Shown: positions 15,503 through 25,450, counted from the first letter of the stretch. The stretch is 64,000 nucleotides of DNA from Hyphomicrobiales bacterium (GCA_017305555.1 JAFKKM010000012.1:42447-106446); one strand, 5' to 3'. Made by a program: numbers and translations. The notes: generated by a model from the sequence alone, not told the origin.

Positions 15503-16897
15503 ATGGCCAAGACCACGACCGAGCGGCTGAGAGAGTATCTGGCACAGCTTCCGCCCAAGGCGCAGGCTTTGCTGATGCGCGAGTTCGAGCGGGCCATCGA
15601 GCGCGGCGAGGACGCGGCCGTGGCAACCCTGGTGCTGGAGGAACTCCGCCGGGTGGCGCGCAGCCCCAGCGACGATCTCACCGCGCGGGCCGAAGATCCC
15701 GCCCGGCTGGTGTTCCGCCCGCTGGAGCCGTTTCTGGTCGACGGCAATGCTGCGATCCGGCCCGGACAAATCCGCCGCGCTTCGCTGCTGCCGGTCTGGC
15801 AGTGGCTATGCCGGGATGGTGCTCCCGATGCGGCGCGTGCCTTTCTGGCTCTGCTGGCGCAACTGGATGAGGCGGCGTCTGCTTCCGAGCGCAACCGCCC
15901 GATCAACGACTTTCAGGCCATCGCGGCCGAAACCATCGATCGCGCGATCACCGGCGGGGGCGACAGCCGCCGCGCTTTGGCGCGGCTCGGCTCGCCGCAA
16001 GCCGTCGAGGATCTGCCGGCGATCGGCGCCGTCCTGAAGGCGCGCGAGGCGTTGGACACGCTCAATGGCCGGCTGCCGGCGACCTTGCGGGCGTTCGGTG
16101 ATTCCCAGATTGCCTCGGTCAATGGCGCGCTGAACAATCCCGTCCTACAGAGCCGGCCGGTGCTGCCCTTCGCGCTCTCGCTGGTGATCGCGCGCCTGGT
16201 TGCGCCATGGCAGGTGATCCGCCTGGCGATTGCCGCCGCCGCCTCCGACGACGAAATCCGCGTGGCTGCAACGCCGTTCGGCGTGGCGGTGACGATGGCG
16301 ATCCACGATCTGGTTCAGATCGCCGGCGGCCTGCGCGCCGACATCAAGCGCGGCAATTTCACCGACGTTCCGGATGGCCTCAAGACCGTCCATGACGGCG
16401 TGCGCGGGCTGCGCACCGAACTCGACATCCGCAACGATTCCGCGTGGGGCCGTCAGCTTGCCGCGATCCGCGTCAATATCTCCAACGCATTTCAGGTCGA
16501 GATCGACAGCGTGCCCGGCCGCGTTCGACGTCTGTTGCGCCAGCGTCCGGACAAGGACATTTCCGCGACCAGCCGGCTCGATCCGATCGACATCGATGAA
16601 ACCGCCGCGCTGATCGATTTCGTCGCGGTGTGCCGCACCTATGCCAGCGAACTCGCCATCAACGAGGTGACGCTGCGCACCTTCTCCGATTTGCAGCACT
16701 ATCTGGAGCCGACCACCGAAGCGCTGGTGGAAGCGTTACGCGGCGCCGACAGCCGGACGCTTCCGTTCCGTCAGATGCAGGCCAAGGCCGCGATCCGCTT
16801 CTGCGAGGTGCTGTTCGGCCGCGACTATGCCGCGCTGATGGAGCGCGCCGCCGAGTCGGCCGTGAACGGCGAGCGCAAATCTGCCCGCGCGGGCTAA
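15503..16897 (+). CDS. Conserved hypothetical protein (464 aa)
   Basis: Function unknown. Mostly helical and soluble, no signal peptide. The N-terminus TERLREYLAQLPPKAQALLM looks amphipathic, the middle has one hydrophobic stretch (VLPFALSLVIARLVAPWQVI) that could be membrane-associated, and repeated charged helices follow. It sits alone between the FeuPQ-like pair and the cytochrome c maturation genes. I see no enzymatic motif. Confidence 0.8.
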   Translation: MAKTTTERLREYLAQLPPKAQALLMREFERAIERGEDAAVATLVLEELRRVARSPSDDLTARAEDPARLVFRPLEPFLVDGNAAIRPGQIRRASLLPVWQWLCRDGAPDAARAFLALLAQLDEAASASERNRPINDFQAIAAETIDRAITGGGDSRRALARLGSPQAVEDLPAIGAVLKAREALDTLNGRLPATLRAFGDSQIASVNGALNNPVLQSRPVLPFALSLVIARLVAPWQVIRLAIAAAASDDEIRVAATPFGVAVTMAIHDLVQIAGGLRADIKRGNFTDVPDGLKTVHDGVRGLRTELDIRNDSAWGRQLAAIRVNISNAFQVEIDSVPGRVRRLLRQRPDKDISATSRLDPIDIDETAALIDFVAVCRTYASELAINEVTLRTFSDLQHYLEPTTEALVEALRGADSRTLPFRQMQAKAAIRFCEVLFGRDYAALMERAAESAVNGERKSARAG

Positions 16898-17033
16898 TTC
16901 TCCTGATTTCACAGTATTTTTCCGCCGGTTCCGGTGCCGCAATTGTCAATTGCGCCGCTGCCGCAGGCATGGTGTAACCCCGCTCGTTCGCGCGGGCGTT
17001 GACGCCGCGCCACCGTCACCGGAATCGTGCTGA

Positions 17034-18170
17034 ATGTCGTTGTGGTTTCTGCTCGCGTTGATGACCGTCGGAGCGATTTTCGCTGTGCTCTGGCCGTTGA
17101 GCCGTCGCACGGCGGTCAAGCGCGAGGGCCGTGAATCGGCGGTCTACCAGGATCAATTGGCGGAGATCGACCGCGATATCGCGGGCGGCCTGATCGGCGA
17201 GACCGAGGGGGCCGCTGCGCGCGTCGAGATCAGCCGTCGCCTGCTTGCGGCCGCCGATGCGGAAGAAGGTAGCACAGTATCGTCGAGCCTGCGGCTACGC
17301 CGCGCGGTGGCAATGATTGCGCTGATCGGCGTGCCGGTTCTCGCCGGCGCGCTCTATCTGCATCTTGGTTCTCCCGCGCTGCCGGACTTTCCGTTGGCGA
17401 GCCGCACCCGCGCGCCGGCGGCGGGGCAATCGCTCGATCAACTGGTCGCGCAGGTACAATCGCATCTGGAGACGAATCCGACCGACGGTCGTGGCTGGGG
17501 CGTGCTCGCCCCGGTGCTCGGACGGCTCGGCCGTTTTGAAGACGCTGCGCAGGCGTTCCGCAACGCCATTCGCTACGACGGCGATAGCGCCGCGCGCCGC
17601 GCCGGTCTCGGCGAGGCTCTGGCGGGCGCTGCCAACGGCGTTGTTACCGCCGAAGCCAAGGCTGAATTCGAACGCGCGGTGGCGCTCGACGCCGATGAGC
17701 CCAAGGCGCGCTACTTTCTCGGCGTCGCCGCTGAGCAGGACGGGCGGCCGAAGGAAGCCGCCGCGCTCTGGCAGGATATGTTGAGCAAGGCACCCGCGGA
17801 CGCGCCATGGCGACCGGTGCTCGAAACTGCTCTGAAGCGGGTGGGTGCGACAGCGCAAACCGCGCCGGATAGCGCGGCGTCCACGAAGATGCCGGCGTTG
17901 TCGAACGACACCATCGCATCGGTTCAAGGCATGAGCGAGGGCGATCGTGGCGCGATGATCCGCGGAATGGTCGATCGTCTCGCCGCGCGGCTGAAGCAGA
18001 ACGGCAGCGACGTCGAGGGATGGCTGCGGCTGGCGCGGGCCTATATGGTGCTCAAGGAACCGGACAACGCGCGCGCGGCACGGGACGACGCGCGGCGCGC
18101 GCTCGCGGCCAATGAGGCGGACTTGCGTAAGCTCAACGAAGGCCTCAAGGCGCTCGGGATAGATGGATGA
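17034..18170 (+). CDS. ccmI: Cytochrome c maturation protein CcmI (CycH)
   Basis: A 378-aa apocytochrome chaperone of the System I pathway. Two membrane helices (SLWFLLALMTVGAIFAVLWP at the start; AMIALIGVPVLAGALYLHLG near residue 95) bracket a cytoplasmic loop with the typical VYQDQLAEIDRDIAGGLIGE. The periplasmic C-terminal part carries tetratricopeptide repeats (GWGVLAPVLGRLGRFEDAAQ; GWLRLARAYMVLKEPDNARA) that bind the apocytochrome C-terminus. It delivers substrate to CcmF/CcmH. First gene of ccmI-E-F-H. Confidence 0.95.
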   Translation: MSLWFLLALMTVGAIFAVLWPLSRRTAVKREGRESAVYQDQLAEIDRDIAGGLIGETEGAAARVEISRRLLAAADAEEGSTVSSSLRLRRAVAMIALIGVPVLAGALYLHLGSPALPDFPLASRTRAPAAGQSLDQLVAQVQSHLETNPTDGRGWGVLAPVLGRLGRFEDAAQAFRNAIRYDGDSAARRAGLGEALAGAANGVVTAEAKAEFERAVALDADEPKARYFLGVAAEQDGRPKEAAALWQDMLSKAPADAPWRPVLETALKRVGATAQTAPDSAASTKMPALSNDTIASVQGMSEGDRGAMIRGMVDRLAARLKQNGSDVEGWLRLARAYMVLKEPDNARAARDDARRALAANEADLRKLNEGLKALGIDG

Positions 18171-18216
18171 GCATGGTCCTGAACAACGGGAACCGGATTT
18201 CGGCGGATAGCACGGC

Positions 18217-18711
18217 ATGACACGCAAGCAACGGCGATTGACGATGATTGGCGGCGCGCTGGTCGTGCTGGGCATTGCCGTCGCACTGGTGCTCAACGCG
18301 CTACGCGATTCCATCGTGTTCTTCTCGACGCCGCAGATGGTGGCCGAAAAACATATTCCCGCCGGCAAGCGGTTCCGGCTCGGCGGTCTGGTGGAGCCGG
18401 GTTCGCTCAAGCGTGGCGATCATATGATGGTGACGTTCAAGATCGCCGACGGCAGCAATGCGCTGTCGGTCGCTTACAAGGGAATTCTGCCGGACCTGTT
18501 CCGCGAAGGGCAGGGCGTGGTCGCCGAAGGTTCGCTGGACGGCGCGGGCGTGTTCAAGGCCGACACCGTGCTTGCCAAGCACGACGAGACTTACATGCCC
18601 AAGGACGTCGCCGATGCCTTGAAGAAGCAGGGCCACTGGAAAGACGACTACGAGAAGGCCGGAAAGAAGCCTGACACTGGTGCGAAGCCGATGCAGGGGG
18701 CTTCGCGATGA
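18217..18711 (+). CDS. ccmE: Heme chaperone CcmE (CycJ)
   Basis: A 164-aa periplasmic heme carrier anchored by one N-terminal helix ([20 protein letters not shown]). The beta-barrel core contains [13 protein letters not shown] and [17 protein letters not shown]. The heme-binding His lies in the conserved motif [10 protein letters not shown], followed by a flexible charged tail. CcmE receives heme from CcmABCD and passes it to CcmF. Its last codons overlap the ccmF start by 4 bases. Confidence 0.97.
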   Translation: MTRKQRRLTMIGGALVVLGIAVALVLNALRDSIVFFSTPQMVAEKHIPAGKRFRLGGLVEPGSLKRGDHMMVTFKIADGSNALSVAYKGILPDLFREGQGVVAEGSLDGAGVFKADTVLAKHDETYMPKDVADALKKQGHWKDDYEKAGKKPDTGAKPMQGASR

Positions 18712-20690
18712 TTGCAGAAGCGGGCCACTACGCGCTGGTGCTGGCGCTCGCACTGGCCCTGATCCAGTCCACGGTGCCGATGATCGGCGCGCGGCTGCGC
18801 GATCCGGTACTGATGAACGTCGCGCGCTCGACCGCGCTGGCGCAGTTGCTGTTCGTGGGATTGTCGTTCGGCGCGCTGGTACTGCTGCACGTCCTGTCGG
18901 ATTTCTCCGTCGCCAACGTCTATGAGAACTCGCATTCGTTGAAGCCGCTGATCTACAAGATTACCGGCGTGTGGGGTAACCACGAAGGCTCGATGCTGCT
19001 GTGGGTCAGCATACTGGCGCTATTCGGCGGATTGGTCGCGATGTTCGGCAACAACCTGCCGCTGTCGCTGCGCGCCAACGCGCTCGGCGTGCAGGGCTGG
19101 GTCTCGACGGCATTCTATCTGTTCATTCTGCTCACCTCGAATCCGTTCCTGCGCCTGGCCAATCCACCGCTCGAAGGCCGCGATCTCAACCCGGTGTTGC
19201 AGGATCCCGGCCTCGCGGTACATCCGCCGATGCTCTACCTCGGCTATGTCGGATTCTCGATTTCGTTTTCGTTTGCTATCGCGGCGCTGATCGAGGGCCG
19301 CATCGATGCGGCATGGGCGCGCTGGGTGCGACCGTGGACCTTGATGGCGTGGATGTTCCTGACGCTCGGCATCGCCATGGGCTCGTATTGGGCCTATTAC
19401 GAACTCGGCTGGGGCGGCTGGTGGTTCTGGGACCCGGTGGAGAACGCCTCGCTGATGCCGTGGCTCGCCGGCACCGCGCTGCTGCATTCTGCCGTGGTGA
19501 TGGAGAAGCGCAACGCGCTGAAGGTGTGGACCGTGCTGCTCGCGATCCTCACCTTCTCGCTGTCGCTGCTCGGCACCTTCCTGGTGCGTTCCGGCGTGCT
19601 CACCTCGGTTCATGCTTTTGCGACCGACCCGACGCGCGGCGTCTTCATCCTGCTGATCCTGTGCGTCTTCATCGGCGGTAGTCTGTCGCTTTACGCCTGG
19701 CGCGCGTCGTCGTTGAAGCAGGGCGGGTTGTTCGCGCCGATCTCGCGCGAGGGCGCGCTGGTGCTCAACAACCTGCTGCTGACGACGGCCTGCGCCACCG
19801 TGTTCATCGGCACGCTGTATCCGCTCGGGCTCGAAGTGCTCACCGGCGAGCGCATCTCGGTGGGGGCGCCGTTCTTCAATCTCACCTTTGCACCGCTGTT
19901 TCTGCCGTTGTTGCTGGCGCTGCCGTTCGGCCCGCTGTTGGCATGGAAGCGCGGCGATCTCATCGGCGCGGCGCAGCGGCTTTATGCGGCGGGGATCGTG
20001 GCGCTGGTGTCGGTCGCGGTGCTGTGGGCGTGGGTGCGTGGCGGCAGCGCGTTCGCGCCGCTGGCGATCGGGCTCGCGCTGTTCGTCATTCTCGGAGCGC
20101 TGACCGATATCGCCGAGCGCAGCATGTTGTTCCGGATGCCGTTGTCGATTTCCTTGCGACGCGCGCGCGGTCTGCCGCGCGCAAGCTGGGGGACGATGTT
20201 CGCGCATGTCGGCGTCGGCGTCGCGTTGATCGGTATCGTCTGCGAAACCACCTGGAACACCGAACTGATCTCGACGCTGAAGCCCGGCGACGTCGCCAAG
20301 GTCGCGGGTTACGAGTTGAAACTCGACAATATCAGCCAGCGGCAGGGGCCGAACTTCGGCGAGATGCTAGCGCATTTCACCGTGAGCGAAGACGGCAAGG
20401 TGATCGGCACGATGACGCCGTCGAAGCGCAGTTTCACAACGCGCGCGATGTCGACCACGGAGGCCGCGTTGATGTCGCGCGGCGTCAGCCAGCTCTACAT
20501 TTCGCTTGGCGATACGGCGGCGAGCGGTGCGATTGCGGTGCGCATCTATCACAAGCCGATGGTGCTCTTGATCTGGTTCGGCCCGGTGCTGATGGCGTTC
20601 GGCGGCCTGCTGTCGCTGTCGGACCGCCGCTTGCGCGTCGGCGCACCGAAGCCCGCGAAAGCTGCGCGCGGCTTGCAGCCGGCGGAGTAG
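18708..20690 (+). CDS. ccmF: Cytochrome c heme lyase subunit CcmF (CycK)
   Basis: A 660-aa multi-helix inner-membrane protein of the heme ligation complex. The tryptophan-rich heme-handling motif [17 protein letters not shown] is present near residue 235, and conserved histidines lie in [16 protein letters not shown] and on periplasmic loops ([12 protein letters not shown]). About 14-15 membrane segments fit the family length. It works with CcmH and CcmI to attach heme to CXXCH motifs. The following ccmH gene starts with a GTG four bases after the stop. Confidence 0.97.
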   Translation: MIAEAGHYALVLALALALIQSTVPMIGARLRDPVLMNVARSTALAQLLFVGLSFGALVLLHVLSDFSVANVYENSHSLKPLIYKITGVWGNHEGSMLLWVSILALFGGLVAMFGNNLPLSLRANALGVQGWVSTAFYLFILLTSNPFLRLANPPLEGRDLNPVLQDPGLAVHPPMLYLGYVGFSISFSFAIAALIEGRIDAAWARWVRPWTLMAWMFLTLGIAMGSYWAYYELGWGGWWFWDPVENASLMPWLAGTALLHSAVVMEKRNALKVWTVLLAILTFSLSLLGTFLVRSGVLTSVHAFATDPTRGVFILLILCVFIGGSLSLYAWRASSLKQGGLFAPISREGALVLNNLLLTTACATVFIGTLYPLGLEVLTGERISVGAPFFNLTFAPLFLPLLLALPFGPLLAWKRGDLIGAAQRLYAAGIVALVSVAVLWAWVRGGSAFAPLAIGLALFVILGALTDIAERSMLFRMPLSISLRRARGLPRASWGTMFAHVGVGVALIGIVCETTWNTELISTLKPGDVAKVAGYELKLDNISQRQGPNFGEMLAHFTVSEDGKVIGTMTPSKRSFTTRAMSTTEAALMSRGVSQLYISLGDTAASGAIAVRIYHKPMVLLIWFGPVLMAFGGLLSLSDRRLRVGAPKPAKAARGLQPAE

Positions 20691-20694
20691 GGCT

Positions 20695-21345
20695 GTGACA
20701 CGCGCAACCAGGCAAGGATCGTCGTCCCCGCGCAGGCGGGGACCCATAACCCCTGGCCGTGCGGCTCTTGGCACTGCGTCTGATTTCCAATTGAATCGCA
20801 GGGAGTATGGGTCCCCGCCTGCGCGGGGACGACTCCGCGCGATTGGAAAGTTCACTCACATCGTCGGCATCGTTCTTTGCCTCGCGCTCGCTTTGGCGCA
20901 GCCCGCATTTGCCGTGCAGCCCGACGAGGTGATGAAGGACCCCGCCAAGGAAGCCCGCGCGCGCGAACTGTCGCGCGAATTGCGCTGCATGGTTTGCCAG
21001 AACCAATCGATCGACGATTCCGAGGCTCCGTTGGCGCGCGACCTGCGGCTGCTGGTACGCGAGCGCATCGCCGCCGGCGACAGCAACAAGCAGGTGATCG
21101 ATTTTCTGGTGGCGCGCTACGGCGAATACGTGCTGCTGAAGCCGCGCTTCGAAGGGCAGACGATCCTGCTGTGGCTATTGACGCCGCTTGCGCTCGGCGG
21201 CGGCGCGTTCGGCCTGTGGTGGCAATATCGCCGTCGTTCCCGGCTTGCGGCAAACGAGCGCGACGAACGGGGCGCGTTGACACCCGAGGAAGAAGCCCGG
21301 CTGCAAAAACTGCTTGCGTCCCCGGCCTCCGAAACGCCGGAATAA
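20695..21345 (+). CDS. ccmH: Cytochrome c maturation thioreductase CcmH (CycL), repeat-extended
   Basis: A 216-aa open frame. The real CcmH starts with a signal peptide (IVGIVLCLALALAQPAFA), then AVQPDEVMKDPAKEARAREL, the redox motif RCMVCQNQS that reduces apocytochrome cysteines, and a C-terminal anchor (TILLWLLTPLALGGGAFGLW). The best start is GTG 20695, with GGAG in the ccmF stop region. Between this start and the signal peptide lies an in-frame 113-base palindromic repeat, adding about 40 arginine- and proline-rich residues before the signal peptide. No ATG, GTG or TTG occurs between the repeat and the hydrophobic core, but a TTG lies inside the repeat at about 20791. Confidence 0.92.
   Translation: MTRATRQGSSSPRRRGPITPGRAALGTASDFQLNRREYGSPPARGRLRAIGKFTHIVGIVLCLALALAQPAFAVQPDEVMKDPAKEARARELSRELRCMVCQNQSIDDSEAPLARDLRLLVRERIAAGDSNKQVIDFLVARYGEYVLLKPRFEGQTILLWLLTPLALGGGAFGLWWQYRRRSRLAANERDERGALTPEEEARLQKLLASPASETPE
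20721..20833. repeat. Palindromic repeat element inserted in frame in ccmH
   Basis: Two 27-base arms, perfect inverted copies (20721-20747 and 20807-20833), each itself containing an 8-base hairpin (GTCCCCGC / GCGGGGAC), around a 59-base centre. The same unit occurs singly at 7685-7704. The element length and phase keep the ccmH reading frame open. It resembles the short dispersed palindromic repeats of Bradyrhizobium-group genomes. Confidence 0.9.
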
Positions 21346-21475
21346 GCGTTCCCCACGTTCGTTTTTAAGATTACGAAAGATTAATTCCGCCGCCAGCATG
21401 TCGTAAGGCGACAAATCCCATCTTCATGGCCATGCGATGCATCTTCGCGATGTGATTCTGGCCCTGGAGATTTTC

Positions 21476-23047
21476 ATGATCGACCGTCCGACCGACCTCA
21501 CCTCCGCCCCGATTTATCAACCGCGCCGTTCGGTGCTGTCCCTGCGCAAGTTCGCGCTGATGGCCTCGGTGGTGGCGGGCCTTGGCGCCGCCGCTTACGG
21601 CCTCACGCCGTCGTCCGGCAACCTCGACCTGTTCTCGACGCCTGCCCATGCGCAGGTCAACAACGAGGTCAGCAAGGTTCAAACGCCGGTCGGCTTCGCC
21701 GATATCGTCGAACGCGTGAAACCGTCGGTGATCTCGGTCAAGGTTCGCATCAAGGAAAAGACCTCGAACTCCGATGACGACGGCTCGCCGTTCCAGCCCG
21801 GTTCGCCGATGGAGCGTTTCTTCCGCCGCTTCGGTGGTCCCGATGGTTTGCCGCCGGGCTTGCGCGGCCACCACGGCCCGATGATGGGCCAGGGCTCCGG
21901 TTTCTTCATTTCCTCTGATGGCTATGCGGTGACCAACAATCACGTCGTCGAAGGCGCCGACAAGGTCGAAGTGACGACTGACGCCGGCAAAACTTATACG
22001 GCGAAGGTGATTGGTACCGATCCGCGCACCGATCTCGCCTTGATCAAGGTCGAGGGCGGCTCGAACTTCCCGTTCGCGAAACTGTCCACCAGCAAGGCGC
22101 GCATCGGCGACTGGGTGCTCGCGGTCGGCAATCCGTTCGGCCTCGGCGGCACGGTGACCGCCGGCATCGTCTCGGCCAATGGGCGCGACATCGGCAATGG
22201 TCCCTATGACGACTTCATCCAGATCGACGCGCCGGTCAACAAGGGCAACTCCGGTGGCCCCGCCTTCGACATGCAGGGCAACGTCATCGGCGTCAACACC
22301 GCGATCTATTCGCCGTCCGGCGGCAGCGTCGGCATCGCGTTCTCGATCCCTGCGTCGACGGTGCAGAGCGTTGTCGCGCAGTTGAAGGACAAGGGCGTCG
22401 TCAGCCGCGGCTGGATCGGCGTGCAGATTCAGCCGGTGACGCAGGATATCGCCGACAGCCTCGGCCTGAAGAAAGCCGAAGGCGCGCTGGTCGCCGAGCC
22501 GCAACACAACGGACCGGCCGACAAGGCGGGCATCGAATCCGGCGACGTCATCAAGGGCGTCAACGGCCAGCCGGTGAAGGATGCGCGCGAACTGGCCCGC
22601 ACCATCGGCGGCTACTCGCCCGGCAATTCGATCAAGCTCGATATCCTGCACAAGGGGCAGGACAAGACCGTGACGCTGACGCTCGACAAGATGCCCAGCG
22701 AGAAGGATGCGCGCGCCGACTTCAGCCACGGTCGCGATCGTGGCCACATGTCGCGCGGCGATGACGTGCCGCGTCTCGGCCTCACTGTCGCACCCGCCTC
22801 ATCGGTTGCGGGCGCCGGCAAGGAAGGCGTTGTCGTCACCGATGTCGACCCGAACAGCGCGGCCGCTGAGCGTGGCTTCAAGGAAGGCGACGTCATCCTC
22901 GAAGTCGCCGGCAAGAGCGTCGGCGATCCGGGCGACGTGCGCGACGCCATCAAGTCGGCTCAGGCGGACAACAAGAACAGCGTGTTGATGCGGATTCGCT
23001 CCGGCGGCTCTCTGCGCTTCGTCGCGGTGCCGCTCGCCAAAGGCTGA
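21476..23047 (+). CDS. degP: DegP/HtrA-type periplasmic serine protease
   Basis: A 523-aa Do-family protease. An N-terminal membrane signal (FALMASVVAGLGAAAYGL, ending AHAQ) exports it. The trypsin-like domain has His in VTNNHVVEGA, Asp in DPRTDLALIKV and Ser in NKGNSGGPAFD. Two PDZ domains follow (VSRGWIGVQIQPVTQDIADS; then DDVPRLGLTVAP), giving the usual DegP length. It degrades misfolded envelope proteins. Start at ATG 21476 after GGAG at 21466; an upstream frame extension is not supported. It is followed by a strong hairpin at 23059. Confidence 0.95.
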   Translation: MIDRPTDLTSAPIYQPRRSVLSLRKFALMASVVAGLGAAAYGLTPSSGNLDLFSTPAHAQVNNEVSKVQTPVGFADIVERVKPSVISVKVRIKEKTSNSDDDGSPFQPGSPMERFFRRFGGPDGLPPGLRGHHGPMMGQGSGFFISSDGYAVTNNHVVEGADKVEVTTDAGKTYTAKVIGTDPRTDLALIKVEGGSNFPFAKLSTSKARIGDWVLAVGNPFGLGGTVTAGIVSANGRDIGNGPYDDFIQIDAPVNKGNSGGPAFDMQGNVIGVNTAIYSPSGGSVGIAFSIPASTVQSVVAQLKDKGVVSRGWIGVQIQPVTQDIADSLGLKKAEGALVAEPQHNGPADKAGIESGDVIKGVNGQPVKDARELARTIGGYSPGNSIKLDILHKGQDKTVTLTLDKMPSEKDARADFSHGRDRGHMSRGDDVPRLGLTVAPASSVAGAGKEGVVVTDVDPNSAAAERGFKEGDVILEVAGKSVGDPGDVRDAIKSAQADNKNSVLMRIRSGGSLRFVAVPLAKG

Positions 23048-23058
23048 TCCGCTCGCGA

Positions 23059-23096
23059 GGAGACGTGGCGGCCGGTGCTCTCGCCGCCACGCCTCC
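23059..23096. terminator. Strong hairpin after degP
   Basis: Perfect 9-base stem CGTGGCGGC / GCCGCCACG with a 10-base loop, extended by GGAG/CTCC beyond one mismatch. It begins 12 bases after the degP stop. There is no T run, so it may act as an mRNA 3' end stabiliser or a weak terminator. Confidence 0.6.
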
Positions 23097-23118
23097 AGCG
23101 TGAATTGCATTTGTTTGA

Positions 23119-23163
23119 GCGTGATCTTTTCCGAAAACCGGTTTCCATTTTTCGGGATCATGC
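23119..23163. repeat. RIME-like rhizobial intergenic repeat
   Basis: The sequence GTGATCTTTTCCGAAAACCG, followed by GTTTCCATTTTTCGGGATCA, matches in outline the rhizobial intergenic mosaic element (RIME) family, an imperfect palindrome centred on ACCGGT. It lies between degP and the next two-component pair. Confidence 0.7.
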
Positions 23164-23346
23164 GCCAAGAACTGCTTCCAATGGATCAGCCCCCTCCGTT
23201 GGAAGGCCTGGCGGGCGATGAAGTCCCCCAGCTTCATCGTCCGCCGTTCTTTGTTTCCGGGCGGTGTCGCCTTGCCTTGCGTCGGGAATGCGATCAGGCC
23301 ATGTTGAAGGGAACGGACCGTGACGTTAGGTGAGACAGACAATCAG

Positions 23347-24027
23347 ATGCGCTTGCTGATTATCGAGGATGATCGCGAATCGGCGGATTATCTCGCGAAG
23401 GCTTTTCGCGAAGTCGGCCATATCGCGGATCTCGCCGGCGACGGCGAGGAAGGTCTCTCCATGGCCGACGGCGGCGACTACGACGTGCTGGTGATCGATC
23501 GGATGCTGCCGAAGCGTGACGGGCTGTCGGTCATCGGCACCTTGCGCGACAAGGGCAATCGCACACCGGCCTTGATCCTTTCGGCGCTCGGGCAGGTCGA
23601 CGACCGCATCAAGGGCCTGCGCGCCGGCGGCGACGATTATCTGCCAAAACCCTATGCCTTTGCCGAATTGCTGGCGCGTGTCGAAGTGTTGTCGCGCCGC
23701 CACGGCGGCCCGGCCGAGGAGACGATCTATCGCGTCGGCGATCTTGAACTCGACCGGCTCTCGCATCGTGTCGCGCGCGGCAAGGAAGAACTCACCTTGC
23801 AGCCGCGCGAATTCCGGTTGCTCGAATACCTGATGAAGCACGCCGGGCAGGTGGTGACGCGGACCATGCTGCTGGAAAACGTCTGGGACTATCATTTCGA
23901 TCCGCAAACCAACGTGATCGACGTGCATATCTCGCGGCTGCGCGCCAAGATCGACAAGGGATTCGAGCGGCCCTTGCTGCATACCATCCGTGGCGCGGGG
24001 TACATGATCCGTGACGGCATTCGGTAA
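23347..24027 (+). CDS. OmpR-family response regulator
   Basis: A 226-aa response regulator: receiver domain with acidic IIEDDRESADY, phospho-Asp in VLVIDRMLPKRDG, Lys in YLPKPYAFAELL; DNA-binding winged helix with LQPREFRLLEYLMKHAGQVV and DPQTNVIDVHISRLRAKID. The switch Thr/Ser is Ser in LILSALG. ATG 23347 is preferred, though a GTG at 23320 is possible. It overlaps the kinase gene by 17 bases. Its place right after degP suggests a role in envelope stress, which is inference. Confidence 0.9.
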   Translation: MRLLIIEDDRESADYLAKAFREVGHIADLAGDGEEGLSMADGGDYDVLVIDRMLPKRDGLSVIGTLRDKGNRTPALILSALGQVDDRIKGLRAGGDDYLPKPYAFAELLARVEVLSRRHGGPAEETIYRVGDLELDRLSHRVARGKEELTLQPREFRLLEYLMKHAGQVVTRTMLLENVWDYHFDPQTNVIDVHISRLRAKIDKGFERPLLHTIRGAGYMIRDGIR

Positions 24028-25450
24028 GCTGATCCGCACCACCGCGTTTCGGCTGACGCTGGTTTATCTGTTGCTGTTCGCGCTGTTCGCGGCGTCGCTG
24101 CTGGGCTTTTTCGCCTGGAACACGCGCCGCATGATCACTGAACAGATCACCACCACGGTGAATGCCGAACTCGAGGACCTCACCAGCCTGTTCAATCGGC
24201 GCGGCCTGCGCGGCGTATCGTTTGCAATTGAAAACCGGGCGCTGCGTCCAGGCGCCAATCTTTATCTTCTTGTCACGCCAGCGGGGCAGGCGGTCGCCGG
24301 CAATGTCGGTGCGCTGCCGCCGGGAACGATGGCCGGCTCCGGCTGGCTCGAGACCGCCTATCAGCGTCTCGAAGAGCAGGACAAGGCGCCGCATCGTGCG
24401 CTGGTGCGCATCTCCGAACTCAGCAACGGTTTTCGGCTGTTGATCGGCCGGGATCTCGATGAGCGCCGGCGCATTTTCGGCATCGTCGCCAAAGCGGCGC
24501 AATGGTCGATGCTGGTGGTGATCGTGCTGGGGCTTGCCGCCGGCGTTTTCGTCGGTCGCCGCGTGCTGCGCCGGATCGATGCGATGACCGGTACCACGCG
24601 ACGCATCATGGAAGGCGACCTCAGCGAGCGATTGCCGGTGGGGCGCAGCGGCGATGAACTCGACCGGCTTGCAGACAATCTCAATCTCATGCTGGAGCGC
24701 ATCGAGGCGCTGATGAGCGGCCTCAAGGAAGTGTCCGACAACATCGCGCACGATCTCAAGACTCCGCTGACGCGGCTGCGCAATCGCGCCGAGGAAGCGC
24801 TGGCAATGTCCCGCGATGAAGCCGACTATCGCGCCGCGCTGGAACGCACCATCGAGGAATCCGACGGCCTGATCCGGACCTTCAACGCGCTTCTGATGAT
24901 CGCGCGTGCGGAATCGGGGCAGGGCGGCGCGGCCGAGGATTTCGACGCCGCCGATGTCGCGAACGGTATCTACGAACTCTATGAGCCGCTCGCCGAAGAC
25001 AGCGGCCTTGCCTTGCGTGTCGAGGCCACGCCTGCATCGCTTCACGGCAATCGCGAACTGGTCAGTCAGGCGCTGGCCAATCTGGTCGAGAATGCCATCA
25101 AGTATGGCAAACCGGCGCAGGCCGTGCCCGATGCCACGCCGCCGTCGATTCTGATCGAGGCGCGCCGGCAGGGCAATCTTGTCCTTCTGAGCGTGACCGA
25201 TCATGGCTCCGGCATTCCCGAGGCGGATCGCAAGCGCGCCACCGAACGTTTTGTCCGCCTGGAGGCCAGCCGGACCCAGCCCGGCTCCGGTCTCGGCCTG
25301 AGCCTCGCCTCGGCGGTTGCGAAACTGCATCGCGGTGAGTTGCGGCTGGACGATGCCGCCCCCGGACTGCGCGCGACCCTTGCATTTCCGGCGCTTTCGG
25401 GCGAGGGACTAGGGGAGCAATCCTCTCAACCGGAAACGCATCCTGCATGA
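24011..25450 (+). CDS. Sensor histidine kinase
   Basis: A 479-aa inner-membrane kinase. First helix LTLVYLLLFALFAASLLGFF, a periplasmic domain of about 130 residues, second helix SMLVVIVLGLAAGVFVGRRV, HAMP linker (RIMEGDLSERLPV), phospho-acceptor His in DNIAHDLKTPLTRLR, and an HATPase domain with N box (LVENAIKYG), DHGSGIP and GSGLGLSLA. GTG start at 24011 inside the regulator gene. Its end overlaps the glnE start by 4 bases, so regulator, kinase and glnE are likely cotranscribed. Confidence 0.92.
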   Translation: MTAFGKLIRTTAFRLTLVYLLLFALFAASLLGFFAWNTRRMITEQITTTVNAELEDLTSLFNRRGLRGVSFAIENRALRPGANLYLLVTPAGQAVAGNVGALPPGTMAGSGWLETAYQRLEEQDKAPHRALVRISELSNGFRLLIGRDLDERRRIFGIVAKAAQWSMLVVIVLGLAAGVFVGRRVLRRIDAMTGTTRRIMEGDLSERLPVGRSGDELDRLADNLNLMLERIEALMSGLKEVSDNIAHDLKTPLTRLRNRAEEALAMSRDEADYRAALERTIEESDGLIRTFNALLMIARAESGQGGAAEDFDAADVANGIYELYEPLAEDSGLALRVEATPASLHGNRELVSQALANLVENAIKYGKPAQAVPDATPPSILIEARRQGNLVLLSVTDHGSGIPEADRKRATERFVRLEASRTQPGSGLGLSLASAVAKLHRGELRLDDAAPGLRATLAFPALSGEGLGEQSSQPETHPA

